A DNA stretch of 64,000 bases from Natronococcus amylolyticus DSM 10524. Its GTDB lineage: Archaea > Halobacteriota > Halobacteria > Halobacteriales > Natrialbaceae. The notes under the pieces are model-generated. The model worked only from the letters and a program-made list of their open reading frames with translations, ran no database searches and was not told where the DNA came from. Where the stretch lies: the NCBI RefSeq assembly GCF_000337675.1, contig NZ_AOIB01000013.1:317697-381696 (forward strand), written 5' to 3'. This document shows positions 8,217-17,279 of the stretch, piece after piece. A program made the position numbers and the translations under genes. Each line of letters opens with the position of its first letter. The stretch's first letter is position 1.

Positions 8217-9400
8217 TTCTCCCGAATCGTCATCCCCTCGACGACGTCGAACGCCTCGTCACCATCGAAGCGAGTCGGATCGAAGGGGTCGATCCCCTCG
8301 CCGCCGAGCACCTGGTCGGCGACGCGCTCGCCGATTGCGGGCGCACGCATGAAGCCGTGGCCCTGGAACCCGGTGGCGACGTACAGCCCGTCCTCGAGTT
8401 CGCCCACCAGCGGGTCCCGATCCGGCGTCGCCGTACACAGCCCCGCCCAAGCCCGCACGACGTCGTCGGGCTCGAGGTGGATCCCCGAAACTCGGTGATC
8501 GACGCGCTCGAGCAAGTCCGTCGCAAAGCCCGGCGAGGCGTCCCGGTCGTAGTCGTCGGGGTCGGCCTCGACGTACTCGGTGCCGTCGCCCGCCAGCACG
8601 CCGTCGGCGTGGGGCCGCAGGTAGAACTCCCCGGTGGCGTCGTAACACATCGGCTCGGCGAGCTCGCAGTCCGCGACCAGCGCCTGCACGCGGTAGGGCT
8701 TCATCGCGATCGAGACCCCGGCGTCCGCGAGCACCCGCTTCGTGTGGGCGCCCGCGGCGACGAGCACGGCGTCGACCTCGTGGGTGCTCCCGTCGGCATC
8801 GTGCACGACACGGGCGGGATCGGTCCGAACCCGAACCGGCGTCTCCGGACGCAGCGTCGCGCCGGATCCGTCGGCGGCGGCCGCGAGACAGGCCGTGTAC
8901 GTCGCCGGGTCGGTGTAGCCCGCGGCACCGGCGATCCCCGCGACCGCGACGTCGTCGGTCCGCAGGGCGCGAAACCGTTCTGCGAGTTCGTCCCCGTCGA
9001 CCTCGAGCGCGATCGTCCCGTTTTCTTGCATGCGCGTGATCTGGTCGCGAAGCGCCTCGGCGTTGCGCTCGTCGCCCTCCCGAGCGAGCCAGACGTAGGG
9101 ACACTCGACGAACGGGAACGTGTCGTCGCCCGACAGCTCCCGGAAGCGCTCGATCGCGTCGCCGCCGATCTCGGCGTCCAGCGGGTCGGCGAAGGCGTCG
9201 TAACAGACCCCCGCCGCGCGCCCGCTCGAGCCGCTCGCGATCGAGCCGCGGTCGTACAGCGTCACGTCGGCGCCCTCCCGGGCCAGGTCGTAGGCCGCGG
9301 TCGCGCCGATCGCCCCCGCGCCGACGACGGCCACCTCGAGGTCGCGACCGCGCTCGGTGAACGCATCCGCGCCGACGGCGAGTTCGGGCTCCCCGCTCAT
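8213..9400 (-). CDS. FAD-dependent (DAO-fold) oxidoreductase
   Basis: 395 aa. It begins with an FAD-binding Rossmann motif (VAVVGAGAIGATAAYDLA, about 23-40) and ends with TGFQGHGFMRAPAIGE, as in D-amino-acid/sarcosine oxidases and glycine oxidases. It would oxidise an amine or amino acid with FAD. Its ATG overlaps the stop of the upstream creatininase-family gene by 4 bases (ATGA), so the two are translationally coupled. The substrate cannot be read from sequence; coupling to an amidohydrolase suggests a shared nitrogen-containing compound. Confidence 0.85.
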   Translation of the reverse strand: MSGEPELAVGADAFTERGRDLEVAVVGAGAIGATAAYDLAREGADVTLYDRGSIASGSSGRAAGVCYDAFADPLDAEIGGDAIERFRELSGDDTFPFVECPYVWLAREGDERNAEALRDQITRMQENGTIALEVDGDELAERFRALRTDDVAVAGIAGAAGYTDPATYTACLAAAADGSGATLRPETPVRVRTDPARVVHDADGSTHEVDAVLVAAGAHTKRVLADAGVSIAMKPYRVQALVADCELAEPMCYDATGEFYLRPHADGVLAGDGTEYVEADPDDYDRDASPGFATDLLERVDHRVSGIHLEPDDVVRAWAGLCTATPDRDPLVGELEDGLYVATGFQGHGFMRAPAIGERVADQVLGGEGIDPFDPTRFDGDEAFDVVEGMTIREN

Positions 9401-10161
9401 CGCTCATCACGAGGCCAGCAGGCCTCGAGCGGGCGCTCGACGAGCCAATCGAGCAGCGCCTCCAGTTGGTCGCAGCCGGTCTCGAACAGCCGTCGGCCCT
9501 TCTCGGGATCGGCCTGGGTCGGCCGCCCGACCGCGCCGCTCTCGGAGAAGTCGATCGTGTCGAACCCAAGGACGGCGCCGTGGACCGACTCACCCCAGCC
9601 CTCGCTCGCGCCGGCCTCGGCGGCCTCGAGCGCGTCGGGCCGGACGAGGTCCTCGCGGAGGTGCCAGAGCAGACTCGACTCCGCCGCGTCGGCGTGGCCG
9701 CCGTCTTCCTCGAACAGCTCGTCGGCGAGTTCGTCGACAGCGTCCCACCAATTCCAGGGCGGGGCGAACGCCGTTCGCTCCTCGCGCAGCCGACGGGCGG
9801 CCCGCCGGAGCGCCCCCGAGTTGCCGCCGTGGCCGTTGACCACGACGGCCTTCCGGACGCCGTGGTTGGCGAGGCTCGAGATCGTTTCCCGAACATAGTC
9901 CTCGAAGGTCTCCGGGCCGACGTACAGCGTGCCGTCGAACTGGCGGTGGTGTTCGCTGACGCCGACCGGGAGCGTCGGGAGGACGACTGCGTCCTCGCGG
10001 TCGGACACTGTGTGAGCAAAGCCCTCGGCGGCCATGTGATCCATCCCCAGCGGGAGCGCGGGGCCGTGCTGTTCGGTGCTTCCGACGGGAAGGACGGCGA
10101 CGGAAGCCGCCTCGAGGTCCTCGGCGGCCGCCGTCGTCGTCCGTTCGGCGAGCAACGTCAT
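9397..10161 (-). CDS. Creatininase-family amidohydrolase
   Basis: 254 aa. Metal ligands typical of the family are present: E30 and H32 (GSTEQHGP), D41 (GMDHMAAE), H111 (VNGHGGN) and E161 in HADAAESSLL. Family members hydrolyse creatinine or act as ArfB, the formamide hydrolase of archaeal riboflavin/F420 biosynthesis. Both are possible here: ArfB is in this family in archaea, while coupling to an FAD amine oxidase fits a catabolic role better. First gene of a two-gene unit with the oxidoreductase. Confidence 0.8.
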   Translation of the reverse strand: MTLLAERTTTAAAEDLEAASVAVLPVGSTEQHGPALPLGMDHMAAEGFAHTVSDREDAVVLPTLPVGVSEHHRQFDGTLYVGPETFEDYVRETISSLANHGVRKAVVVNGHGGNSGALRRAARRLREERTAFAPPWNWWDAVDELADELFEEDGGHADAAESSLLWHLREDLVRPDALEAAEAGASEGWGESVHGAVLGFDTIDFSESGAVGRPTQADPEKGRRLFETGCDQLEALLDWLVERPLEACWPRDER

Positions 10162-10300
10162 ACCCGGCGGTGGGCACCGGAGGGACTTATTTACACGGGA
10201 CGGGATCGAAAAAGAGGGCTCGAGGAGCCCCTCGAGGGTGGTTGAACGCGTCTACCTGGGAGGAGGTGATTAGTATTTACGCCGGTACGGAATCGAGACA

Positions 10301-10391
10301 CACCACCGTTTCAGCAATTATGGGAGACGAGCCTCTTGCCGCACCCACCACCGTTTCAGCAATTATTCAGAAGCCGAAAACAGGAGACGAG
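10301..10391. repeat. Direct repeat of 21 bp plus a shared 9 bp word
   Basis: CACCACCGTTTCAGCAATTA followed by T occurs at 10301-10321 and again, perfectly, at 10346-10366. After each copy the word GGAGACGAG follows (10323-10331 and 10383-10391), with different spacing. It sits in the ~235 base gap between two minus-strand genes, just past the stop of the 10398-11177 gene. It may be a duplicated 3'-end or regulatory segment; I do not recognise it. Confidence 0.6.
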
Positions 10392-10397
10392 ACCGCG

Positions 10398-11177
10398 CTA
10401 CTCGAGCAGGGGATCCAACCCTCGAGCGGGGTAGCCGACGACGGTCGTCGCGCCGGCCTCCCGGAGGGTCTCGGTCTGCTCGCTGACCTCCCGCTCGGTG
10501 CCGACGAGCGCGTAGTCCCCTGCGGCCTTCAGCAGGACTTCGCGCGCGCGTCCGCTGGCGCTCGAGTCCGTCGCACAATCCTCGGGCAGCGCGCGGGCGA
10601 CGGGACGGCGGCGGGCGACGTAGTCGCCGACGGCGTCGAGGACGGCGTCGTCCTCGGCGGCGAACACCGCGGGCGCGTAGACCGCGAGGTCACCCTCGAA
10701 GCCGGCCGACCGGAGGGCCCGAAGCTCGCGGGGAGTCGACCGCGAGAGCAGGTCGTACTGGGTCGCGCCCGTCGCCATCGCGATGCGCTCGACGCTCTCG
10801 GAGCCGACCCAGGCGTCGGGGTCGGTCTCGAGGGCCGCACCCAGTCGGGGCGCGACGGCCCGCTCGCGTTCCTCGTCGGTGAGGTAGGCGGGGTGGCCGG
10901 CGACCAGCACGCGCCCGACTCCGGACGGCAGCTCGGCAAGCAGGGAGTCGTCACCCAGCGGATCGAAGCCGTCGGCCCGGACCGGGGTCGTCACGAAGAC
11001 GTCGGCGTCGGTCGACAGCGACTCGAGGACCGACGCTGTCGGGATGTGGTCCCGGCCCTCGTAGTCGACGGCGATCGTCTCGGCGGGGATCGATGCGGCC
11101 AGGGAGACGTCACACTCCGCGGGTTTCAGCGCGATCCCGTCCAGTCCGGCTCGGGCGACGGTGTTCGTAGTTAACAT
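10398..11177 (-). CDS. Uncharacterised haloarchaeal protein, luciferase-like C-terminus
   Basis: 259 aa. The C-terminal third (DYVARRRPVARALPE, then ALVGTEREVSEQTETL and AGATTVVGYPA) resembles the end of F420-dependent luciferase-fold oxidoreductases. The N-terminal half, with VRADGFDPLGDDSL and VGRVLVAGHPAYL, does not match that barrel clearly and has no F420-binding motif that I can see. It may be a diverged or shortened relative, possibly without catalysis. No operon partner is close (136 bases to the Nudix gene upstream). Confidence 0.55.
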   Translation of the reverse strand: MLTTNTVARAGLDGIALKPAECDVSLAASIPAETIAVDYEGRDHIPTASVLESLSTDADVFVTTPVRADGFDPLGDDSLLAELPSGVGRVLVAGHPAYLTDEERERAVAPRLGAALETDPDAWVGSESVERIAMATGATQYDLLSRSTPRELRALRSAGFEGDLAVYAPAVFAAEDDAVLDAVGDYVARRRPVARALPEDCATDSSASGRAREVLLKAAGDYALVGTEREVSEQTETLREAGATTVVGYPARGLDPLLE

Positions 11178-11313
11178 TGGGACTCACCTCGCGCGACGAA
11201 AAGGCGGCTACGATCGGTTCGGAACGCGATCACTCGTCTGCGCGATCATGGACGTGCTGGGCGGGCCGCGAGCAAAAAGCTGACGTTCCGCGCAGGACTC
11301 GTACGGGAGCGTC

Positions 11314-11904
11314 TCACAGCGTCGAACGATCGATTCGTTCGGGCGCCTCGAATCCGGTGGTCAGCTCGAGCAGCTGGACCAGAATGCGCCCCGTCGCCCC
11401 CCAGACGGTGTAGCCGTCGACGTGGAAGTAGTGGATGACGATGTCGCCGTAGTAGGGGTGGTCGCGGCGTTCGCACTCGTAGTTCTCGGGGTCGAGAAAC
11501 CCCGAGAGCGGAAGGACGACAATCTCGGCGACCTCGATCCCGTCGCGCTCGTACTCCCGGTCGGGCACCCTGGCCACGAAGGGGGTGACGGCGTACTCCG
11601 AGATCGTCCGGATATCGTCGAGCTGGCCGACGACCTCGGCCTCGTCGGGCTCGAGCCCGATCTCCTCGTTCGCCTCCCGCAACGCGGTCGCGAGGATCGA
11701 CTCGTCTTCCGGTTCGGCGCCGCCGCCGGGGAAGCTCATCTGCCCGGGGTGGTTGCCCAGATCGTCGGATCGGCGGGTAAACAGCAGGTAGTCCTCCTCG
11801 TCGCGCTCGATGACGGGGGCGACGACGGCCGCGTCGTGTTCCTGATCGTCGATGCCGATCGGGGGGTGGTCCGCGATCGGCGCGAGGTTCAGTCTCGGTC
11901 CCAT
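11314..11904 (-). CDS. Nudix hydrolase, CoA pyrophosphatase-like
   Basis: 196 aa. A complete Nudix box is at about 61-83 (GGAEPEDESILATALREANE and so on), immediately preceded by SFPGG. That extension is the mark of the CoA-pyrophosphatase subgroup (YeaB/NUDT7-like), which cleaves coenzyme A or a related diphosphate. It starts 4 bases after the stop of the upstream 11909-12406 gene, so the two are probably cotranscribed. Confidence 0.85.
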   Translation of the reverse strand: MGPRLNLAPIADHPPIGIDDQEHDAAVVAPVIERDEEDYLLFTRRSDDLGNHPGQMSFPGGGAEPEDESILATALREANEEIGLEPDEAEVVGQLDDIRTISEYAVTPFVARVPDREYERDGIEVAEIVVLPLSGFLDPENYECERRDHPYYGDIVIHYFHVDGYTVWGATGRILVQLLELTTGFEAPERIDRSTL

Positions 11905-11908
11905 CTGA

Positions 11909-12406
11909 TCACTCGAGGGCAGCCTCCAGTCGCGCGCGTTCGTCCGCGAGATCGACGGGCGCCCACGTTTCGACGTCGTAGCTCACGTCCAGCAGCGTTT
12001 CGATCCTGTCGTCGTCGCCGTCGTCGACGGCCGCGTCGGCCGCCGCGACGAACTCCTCGCGAACCGTCTCGCCGAGGGCCTCGCGATCGGGCCGTCTGGG
12101 CTCGATGTCAAGGATGTGGGGAACGTCCTCGGCGCCCTCGGGAACGGTCGGAAACGCGGTCGGCCCGGCGACCAGCAGCGGTTCGTCGGACTCGGTTCCG
12201 TCGGGGGTCGGTTGCTCGAGAGGGTCGTAGGCGACGAGGGCGAACGACTCCCGGGCCCGGTCGATCCCCGTCTCGAGGGCGTCAGAATCGACGTCGCCGC
12301 CGTCGGCGCGAAACGCCGCCTCGGAGAGGGCCCGCTCGAGTTCGGCTCGGGTAAGCCCGCCGAAGAGGTCGACGACGCCGGCGAGTTCGTCGGCGGTCGC
12401 GTTCAT
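11909..12406 (-). CDS. Conserved acidic haloarchaeal protein of unknown function
   Basis: 165 aa from the ATG at 12406 (MNATADELAGVVDLFGGLTR), which I prefer to an upstream start because the preceding residues are basic and not protein-like. It is alpha-helical and strongly acidic, with no cysteine cluster or membrane segment. LAGVVDLFGGLTRAELERAL suggests a helical N-terminal domain. No function is assigned; it is coupled to the CoA-pyrophosphatase-like Nudix gene. Confidence 0.7.
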   Translation of the reverse strand: MNATADELAGVVDLFGGLTRAELERALSEAAFRADGGDVDSDALETGIDRARESFALVAYDPLEQPTPDGTESDEPLLVAGPTAFPTVPEGAEDVPHILDIEPRRPDREALGETVREEFVAAADAAVDDGDDDRIETLLDVSYDVETWAPVDLADERARLEAALE

Positions 12407-12549
12407 ACGCCGTCCACGGTCGGTGCGCTGTTGAATGTTGCCCCGCACACGGAGACACGGGGAATCCGTCCCCCGCCGAGCGCCGGTTTCGGTCCCGGCT
12501 ACGGGGCCTCGGGGCGTTCGTCTCGCAATCCAGTACGACGGTCAAAAAG

Positions 12550-13677
12550 TCAGCCGCCTCCCGCGGAGCCGACCCGAGGTCCGTGCCACGGACGCGCCCG
12601 TTCGCGGACGGTCTCGGACTCGATCGGGACGTCGAGCCAGCGGGGCAGCCGGCGGTCCGGTCCGGGCGGTTCGATCGCAGCGGCGTAGCGCTCGAGCTGG
12701 TCGTGTTCGCGCTCTGGATCGTACGCGAGCCCGTTGAACGCCGCGTCGGCCCGGTACTGGGCGATCAGCTCCCGTCCGGTCTCCCGGTAGCGCCCCGGTA
12801 GCGTCTCGTAGTCGGGGTCGACGCCGCCGGCCTCGAGCACCCGAAGCAGTTCGGCGCCGACCGTCCGGCTCATACCCTCGAGCCCGGTCTCGCCGGCGAC
12901 CGCACGGTGGTCGTGCTCGTGGACGCCAAGATCGACCTGCGCGGTGCCCGCGAACCCGGCGTGATCGAAGGCGTCGCCGAGGGTTCCGACCTCGAGTCCC
13001 CAGGTCCGGGGCGGGCGGAGCCGTTCTGCGAGGTCGGCGGTCATCGCGAACTCGCCGGCCAGCGCGTACCGGAAGGCGCTACAGTACTCGAGGATCGGCT
13101 CGTCGTGTCGGGCCGACAGGGTTCTGAGCAGCGGCTCGTAGAACAGCCGGAACAGACGCCCGTAGAGCCGTCCGCGTTCGACGCGCGCGTAGTAGCCCTT
13201 CGAGAAAGCGAACTCCATAGTCAGGGGCGCGAGCAGCCGACGGACGTGGTCGGCCTCGTAGCTGCGGGCGTCGGCGTCGTGGACGACCACGTACTCGCCG
13301 GCCTCGGCGGCGGGGCCGAGCGCGAGCCAGACGTCCCGTCCCTTGCCGGTCTCGCCGGCGAGCCCGGCGTCCGCGAGTCGCTCCTCGAGGGCCGGCGCGT
13401 TACACCATAGCACCTCGATCGGCAGGGCGAAGGTCTCGAGCCACTCGCGGAACGGGCCGATCCGAGCGGGCGACGCCCGGACCGGAACGACGACCGCGGC
13501 GGGCTCGAGAGACTCGAGTTCGGCGAGCACGCGGGTTGCGGCCGGGCTCTCGTGTTCCCGGTCGGTCATCGGAACGACGACGGCCGTGTCGGCGACGGGA
13601 TCGCCCTCGAGACCAGTAGCGAGCGGTTCCCCGCCGAGGTCGTGGAGCGTCGCGATCCGATCCTGGACGTACTCCAT
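12550..13677 (-). CDS. GT81-type glycosyltransferase (glucosyl/mannosyl-3-phosphoglycerate synthase-like)
   Basis: 375 aa from ATG 13677 (MEYVQDRIATLHDL). It has the GT-A fold marks: a metal-binding HDADARSYEADHV motif, the acceptor loop FSKGYYARVERGRLYGR, and WGLEVGTLGDAFD near the active site. These are the landmarks of glucosyl-3-phosphoglycerate synthase and related enzymes that make compatible solutes such as glucosyl- or mannosylglycerate. The donor sugar cannot be read from sequence. No matching phosphatase gene is beside it. Confidence 0.75.
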   Translation of the reverse strand: MEYVQDRIATLHDLGGEPLATGLEGDPVADTAVVVPMTDREHESPAATRVLAELESLEPAAVVVPVRASPARIGPFREWLETFALPIEVLWCNAPALEERLADAGLAGETGKGRDVWLALGPAAEAGEYVVVHDADARSYEADHVRRLLAPLTMEFAFSKGYYARVERGRLYGRLFRLFYEPLLRTLSARHDEPILEYCSAFRYALAGEFAMTADLAERLRPPRTWGLEVGTLGDAFDHAGFAGTAQVDLGVHEHDHRAVAGETGLEGMSRTVGAELLRVLEAGGVDPDYETLPGRYRETGRELIAQYRADAAFNGLAYDPEREHDQLERYAAAIEPPGPDRRLPRWLDVPIESETVRERARPWHGPRVGSAGGG

Positions 13678-13776
13678 CGATCCACTGTTGGAGCGAGCCG
13701 GTAAAACGGCCACGACTCCGGCGAACTGGGGTTGGCGACACAGTGCGTACGGCGAGCCGAACCGGTTCGGCCGTCG

Positions 13777-14964
13777 CTACCGGCGGCTGCCCGACATCGC
13801 CTCGAAGAGCCGATCGTCGAACACCGCCCGCCCGCGACCGTCCTCGGTCTCGATCGCCTCGAGGTAGTCGACCGGGATCTGTCCGCCGCCCATTCGGGCG
13901 TGGCCGCCGGCGTTGGCCATCGGGACGTCGCTGACGGCGTGGCGAAGCGTTTCCCCCATGTGGACCCGATCGTCCCGGGACCGGCCCGAGACGTGGATCG
14001 TCCCGTCGTACTCGCCGTAGACGGCGACCGCGGTGACGCCCTCGAGCTGGAGCAGCTCGTCGGCGGCCTGAGAGATCGCGTCGACGTTGGTAACCGACTC
14101 GACGTCACAGACGGCGAACGAGCCCTCGATCCGTCGATCGGTGATCGCCCGCGCCTTCGTCTTGAGGACATCGTCGCTCACCTGCGGGTTGGCGATCCGG
14201 TCGAGCAGGTCCTCGTCGATCCCCGGGTAGAGGTAGCCACAGGCCTCGAACTCGGCCCACGAACAGCCTCGAGTCAGGTGGTTCGTATCCGACTGGATGC
14301 CGTAGAGCAGCCCCGTCGCCAGCGCCGTGGAGAGCGCGGGCTCGTCCGCCGTTTCGTCGCCATCGGGCGAGACGTCCAGCTCCTCGAAGTACGCGGCGAC
14401 GATCGTCGAAGCCGAGCCGTAGTCGCTTCGAACGTCGGTGAACTCGGTTCCGGTTCCGTTCCCGGGGTGGTGGTCGACGACGGCGACGGGTTCGACGATC
14501 TGTGCGCCGGTGAACCCCCGCGGCGTGTTGTGATCGACGAGCACGACCGCCTCCGCCACGAGCTCCGAGGCCGCCTCGATGCGCTCGAGTTCGAGCCCCA
14601 GGACCGTCCGAAAGGCCCGGTTCTCCTGGTGGCGAATCTCGCCGGGAAACTGCAGCGTCGCGTCGGTGTCGACCGACGAGGCGATCTCGGCGACCCCCAT
14701 CGCACACGCCATCGCGTCGGGATCCGGGTTCGGGTGTAACAGGACGGCGACCTCGTCGCGGCTCTCGAGGAGGTTGCGAAGGCGCACGCCCGGCGGGCGC
14801 CGAAGCCAGCGGACGAGCCACCAGACGCCGACCACCACCCCGCCGACGGCGACGACGAGCAGGGAGAGCACGAGCGGGTCGAGCGATCGGAGCGTCTCCG
14901 CGGCGGGCTCGAGGACCAACGTGTCACCTCCGATCCCGCCGCTGTCGACGCCCCGGTGTCGCAT
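13777..14964 (-). CDS. Membrane-anchored DHH-family phosphoesterase
   Basis: 395 aa. One membrane helix lies at about 32-55 (LVLSLLVVAVGGVVVGVWWL). The DHH domain follows, with HPNPDPDAMACAMG (metal ligands), VDHN and the VVDHHPGNG motif, and a DHHA1 domain at the end with GGHARMGGGQIPV. Such proteins act as nano-RNases, cyclic-dinucleotide phosphodiesterases or pAp phosphatases. The N-terminal anchor is unusual among NrnA-type enzymes and recalls GdpP-like proteins, but no GGDEF or PAS domain is present. Not obviously in an operon. Confidence 0.82.
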   Translation of the reverse strand: MRHRGVDSGGIGGDTLVLEPAAETLRSLDPLVLSLLVVAVGGVVVGVWWLVRWLRRPPGVRLRNLLESRDEVAVLLHPNPDPDAMACAMGVAEIASSVDTDATLQFPGEIRHQENRAFRTVLGLELERIEAASELVAEAVVLVDHNTPRGFTGAQIVEPVAVVDHHPGNGTGTEFTDVRSDYGSASTIVAAYFEELDVSPDGDETADEPALSTALATGLLYGIQSDTNHLTRGCSWAEFEACGYLYPGIDEDLLDRIANPQVSDDVLKTKARAITDRRIEGSFAVCDVESVTNVDAISQAADELLQLEGVTAVAVYGEYDGTIHVSGRSRDDRVHMGETLRHAVSDVPMANAGGHARMGGGQIPVDYLEAIETEDGRGRAVFDDRLFEAMSGSRR

Positions 14965-15028
14965 ACCGCACCATTACATCGGATCCCCAAGAAGTTTCCT
15001 ATCAACTGGAGAGAGACTTTCCCGACCC

Positions 15029-15913
15029 CTACCGACGGGCGTCGATCGCCTCGCGGTACCCCTCCCGGAACGTCGGGTACGCGAGCTCGTACCCCAGCTC
15101 GCGGAGCTTGCCGTTCGAACAGCGCTTGCTCGTCAGGATCCGACGGCGGGCGGCCTCCGAGAGGTCGTCCGCCTCGAGCCGTTCGGCCTTCGTCTGCTTC
15201 GGCGGCCGTTCGACGCCCGCCTCGTCGGCGAGCCAGTCGGCGAAGGCCCACTTCTCGACGGGTTCGTCGTCGACGACCTGGACGACCTCGTCGCGAGCGA
15301 GGTCCTCGCGGAGCAGGTAGCGGACAGCGCCGGCGGCGTCGTCGCGGTGGATCATGTTCAGGAAGCCCTCCGTGACCGGCCCCTCGAGGTAGCGCTCGAG
15401 ACGGTAGCGATCCGGACCGTACAGACCCGCGTAGCGCGCGACGGTCCCCTCGAACCCGTACTCGGGCGGCAGCTCGAGGGCGACCCGCTCGGCCTCGGCA
15501 AGCACCTCGGTCTTGTCGGTCGTCGGCTCGATCGGCGTCTCCTCGTCGACCCAGCCGCCATCGTGGTCGCCGTAGACGCCCGTCGAGGAGGTGTAGACCA
15601 GCCGCTCGGGCGGGTTCTCGCGCTCGCCGAACGCCTCGATCGCCGTCTCGAGCCCCTCGACGTACACCTCGCGGGCGGCGTCGGCGCCCCGACCGCCGCT
15701 GCTGGCCGCGAAGACGATCGCGTCGACGTCGGGGACGGCCTCGAGCGCCGGCGGGTCGGTGACGTCGGCCTGGACGGCCTCCAGCCCCGCCGATTCGAGC
15801 GACTCGAGTCCGTCGTCGGATCGACGGACGCCGATCGCGTCGTGGTCCCGTTCGACGAGCTGGCGGCCGAGTTCGCGGCCGACGTAGCCACAGCCGAGAA
15901 TCGCAACACGCAT
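15029..15913 (-). CDS. NAD(P)-dependent epimerase/SDR (YeeZ-like)
   Basis: 294 aa from ATG 15913 (MRVAILGCGYVGRELGRQL), which places the dinucleotide-binding loop GCGYVG at residue 8. YTSSTGVYGD is the Ser/Tyr catalytic region of the extended SDR family, although the Tyr-x3-Lys is not clear. Similar proteins are annotated as nucleoside-diphosphate-sugar epimerases; the substrate is unknown. The frame stays open upstream of 15913, but that part is low-complexity and arginine-rich. Confidence 0.8.
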   Translation of the reverse strand: MRVAILGCGYVGRELGRQLVERDHDAIGVRRSDDGLESLESAGLEAVQADVTDPPALEAVPDVDAIVFAASSGGRGADAAREVYVEGLETAIEAFGERENPPERLVYTSSTGVYGDHDGGWVDEETPIEPTTDKTEVLAEAERVALELPPEYGFEGTVARYAGLYGPDRYRLERYLEGPVTEGFLNMIHRDDAAGAVRYLLREDLARDEVVQVVDDEPVEKWAFADWLADEAGVERPPKQTKAERLEADDLSEAARRRILTSKRCSNGKLRELGYELAYPTFREGYREAIDARR

Positions 15914-16153
15914 ACGCCGACTCGGGCTCCGGGCCACATAATCGCACCGACGGACCGACCGATCGGTCAGGAGGTGCGTCGTCGAGTTCGAACTCTCGAC
16001 GCCGATCCGCTGCGAGATGGCCACCGCGCCTCGAACGTCGACGTCCCGCGTGACGCGACGCCGTTGCGAATCGCGATCGCGACGGACGACCCCACTTGAA
16101 AGGTTGGCGATCCAACCAGCGTCCTTTCACCGCTCCCGGCGATACGGGGAATC

Positions 16154-16450
16154 ATGACCTCCACGACAGCTACTCGAGAGACGGATCAGACGCCAGTGAA
16201 CTACCAGGCCGATCCCGAGCAATCGCTCAGCGAGGCGGTTCTCGAGGCGGTCGCCACGGCGACCGACGTCGATCAGATCGCGCTGGCCGACGAGTTCGGC
16301 CCGCTGTACCACGCCGTCGATCCGTCGGCGCTCGACTCGCTGTTTCACGACCGGTGCGAGACCGACCGAGCGGTCGGCTCGGTCACCTTCGAGTACGCCG
16401 GCTTCCTGGTCTCGGTCGACCGAACCAGACAGGTAACGCTGACTTCGTAG
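16154..16450 (+). CDS. HalOD1 output-domain protein
   Basis: 98 aa. The sequence from SLSEAVLEAVATATDVDQ to GSVTFEYAGFLVSVD matches HalOD1, a small haloarchaeal domain found alone or behind receiver domains in signal transduction. It has no sensor part of its own. Its binding partner is unknown. It is convergent with the 16479-16904 gene. Confidence 0.85.
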   Translation: MTSTTATRETDQTPVNYQADPEQSLSEAVLEAVATATDVDQIALADEFGPLYHAVDPSALDSLFHDRCETDRAVGSVTFEYAGFLVSVDRTRQVTLTS

Positions 16451-16478
16451 CGTCCGCCCGGCGTTCCGGCGGTATCCG

Positions 16479-16904
16479 CTACTGGGATCGGCCGACGATG
16501 ACGTGCTGTAGGTGGACGTACTCCGCGAACGACATCGGCGCACGCCGTTCGATCTTCTGTTGCACCTCCTTCGCGTCGAGATCGATCTCGAGGTGGCTCT
16601 CGACCGCGTCGACGTCGAGCACCGCCGTCGTCATGCCGAGCAGCAGGTGCTCGCAGGCCATCGTCTCGATCGTCTCGGCGTCGGGTTCATCGCTCTCGAG
16701 CGCCTGGATCTCGGCGGCCTCCTCGAGCGAGAGGTCGGGCGACTCGCCCTCGAGCAGTGCCTCGAGTTCCTCGCGGTCGACGCCCGTGCGATCGAGAGCC
16801 GTCTCGAGGCCGTGTCGGTCGGCGATCGAGGCGAGCTGATCGTCGTACTCGGCGCGGAGGTCGGCCGGCGTGTCCGGGACGGACATCCGCTGTTCGTAGA
16901 ACAT
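16479..16904 (-). CDS. DUF5791-family protein
   Basis: 141 aa from ATG 16904 (MFYEQRMSVPDTPADLR). It is helical and acidic, with EALLEGESPDLSLEEAAEIQ recalling small helix-turn-helix-like domains, and MSFAEYVHLQHVIVG at the end. It is a conserved haloarchaeal family of unknown function. There are no cysteines that suggest metal binding beyond one (MACEHLLLG). Confidence 0.75.
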   Translation of the reverse strand: MFYEQRMSVPDTPADLRAEYDDQLASIADRHGLETALDRTGVDREELEALLEGESPDLSLEEAAEIQALESDEPDAETIETMACEHLLLGMTTAVLDVDAVESHLEIDLDAKEVQQKIERRAPMSFAEYVHLQHVIVGRSQ

Positions 16905-17279
16905 ACTCGACACCACAGCGGTCGGCCACAAGTGGGTTGTCCTTCCGGCGGCGTCGGCGATATTTATACGCTGTCCGAGGTCGCTGAATCGGTCCAGACA
17001 GCTCCACGCGGGCCCTGCTAACGGTTTTCACGGGTGAGGTGACCGGTACATTTAAATTACCAGCGACAGTAGATGTGGTCACCAGAACGCCACCGGGGCG
17101 CGTATCGCTCGACGATCGATGACAGGAAATCTTATTCACCGAGGTTTCGCAGGTCGTGAGCGAACGCTGTACGCGGCGACGCGACGAGTCGGCGATCCGC
17201 CGAACGTGCGGATCACCACCGACGATGACCGCGTCCGTCTGCTCCCGGTGCGGGTATGGCACAGAGGTTTGACTAACAC
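16905..17279. other. Gene-free interval upstream of the coiled-coil gene
   Basis: 375 bases between divergent genes. There are AT-rich words at 16961-16970 (TATTTATACG region), 17050-17058 (TTTAAATTA) and 17127-17137, any of which could be a promoter. A 55-codon plus-strand frame from 17119 runs into the start of the coiled-coil gene, but it does not look protein-like. I see nothing else. Confidence 0.4.

Noticed and set aside
9397-10161. Naming the creatininase-like gene arfB
   Set aside because: Fits the family, but the coupling to an FAD oxidoreductase gives an equally good catabolic reading; no residue decides it by eye.
10301-10391. Direct repeats as a CRISPR array
   Set aside because: Only two copies with a 24-base spacer and no cas genes in the window.
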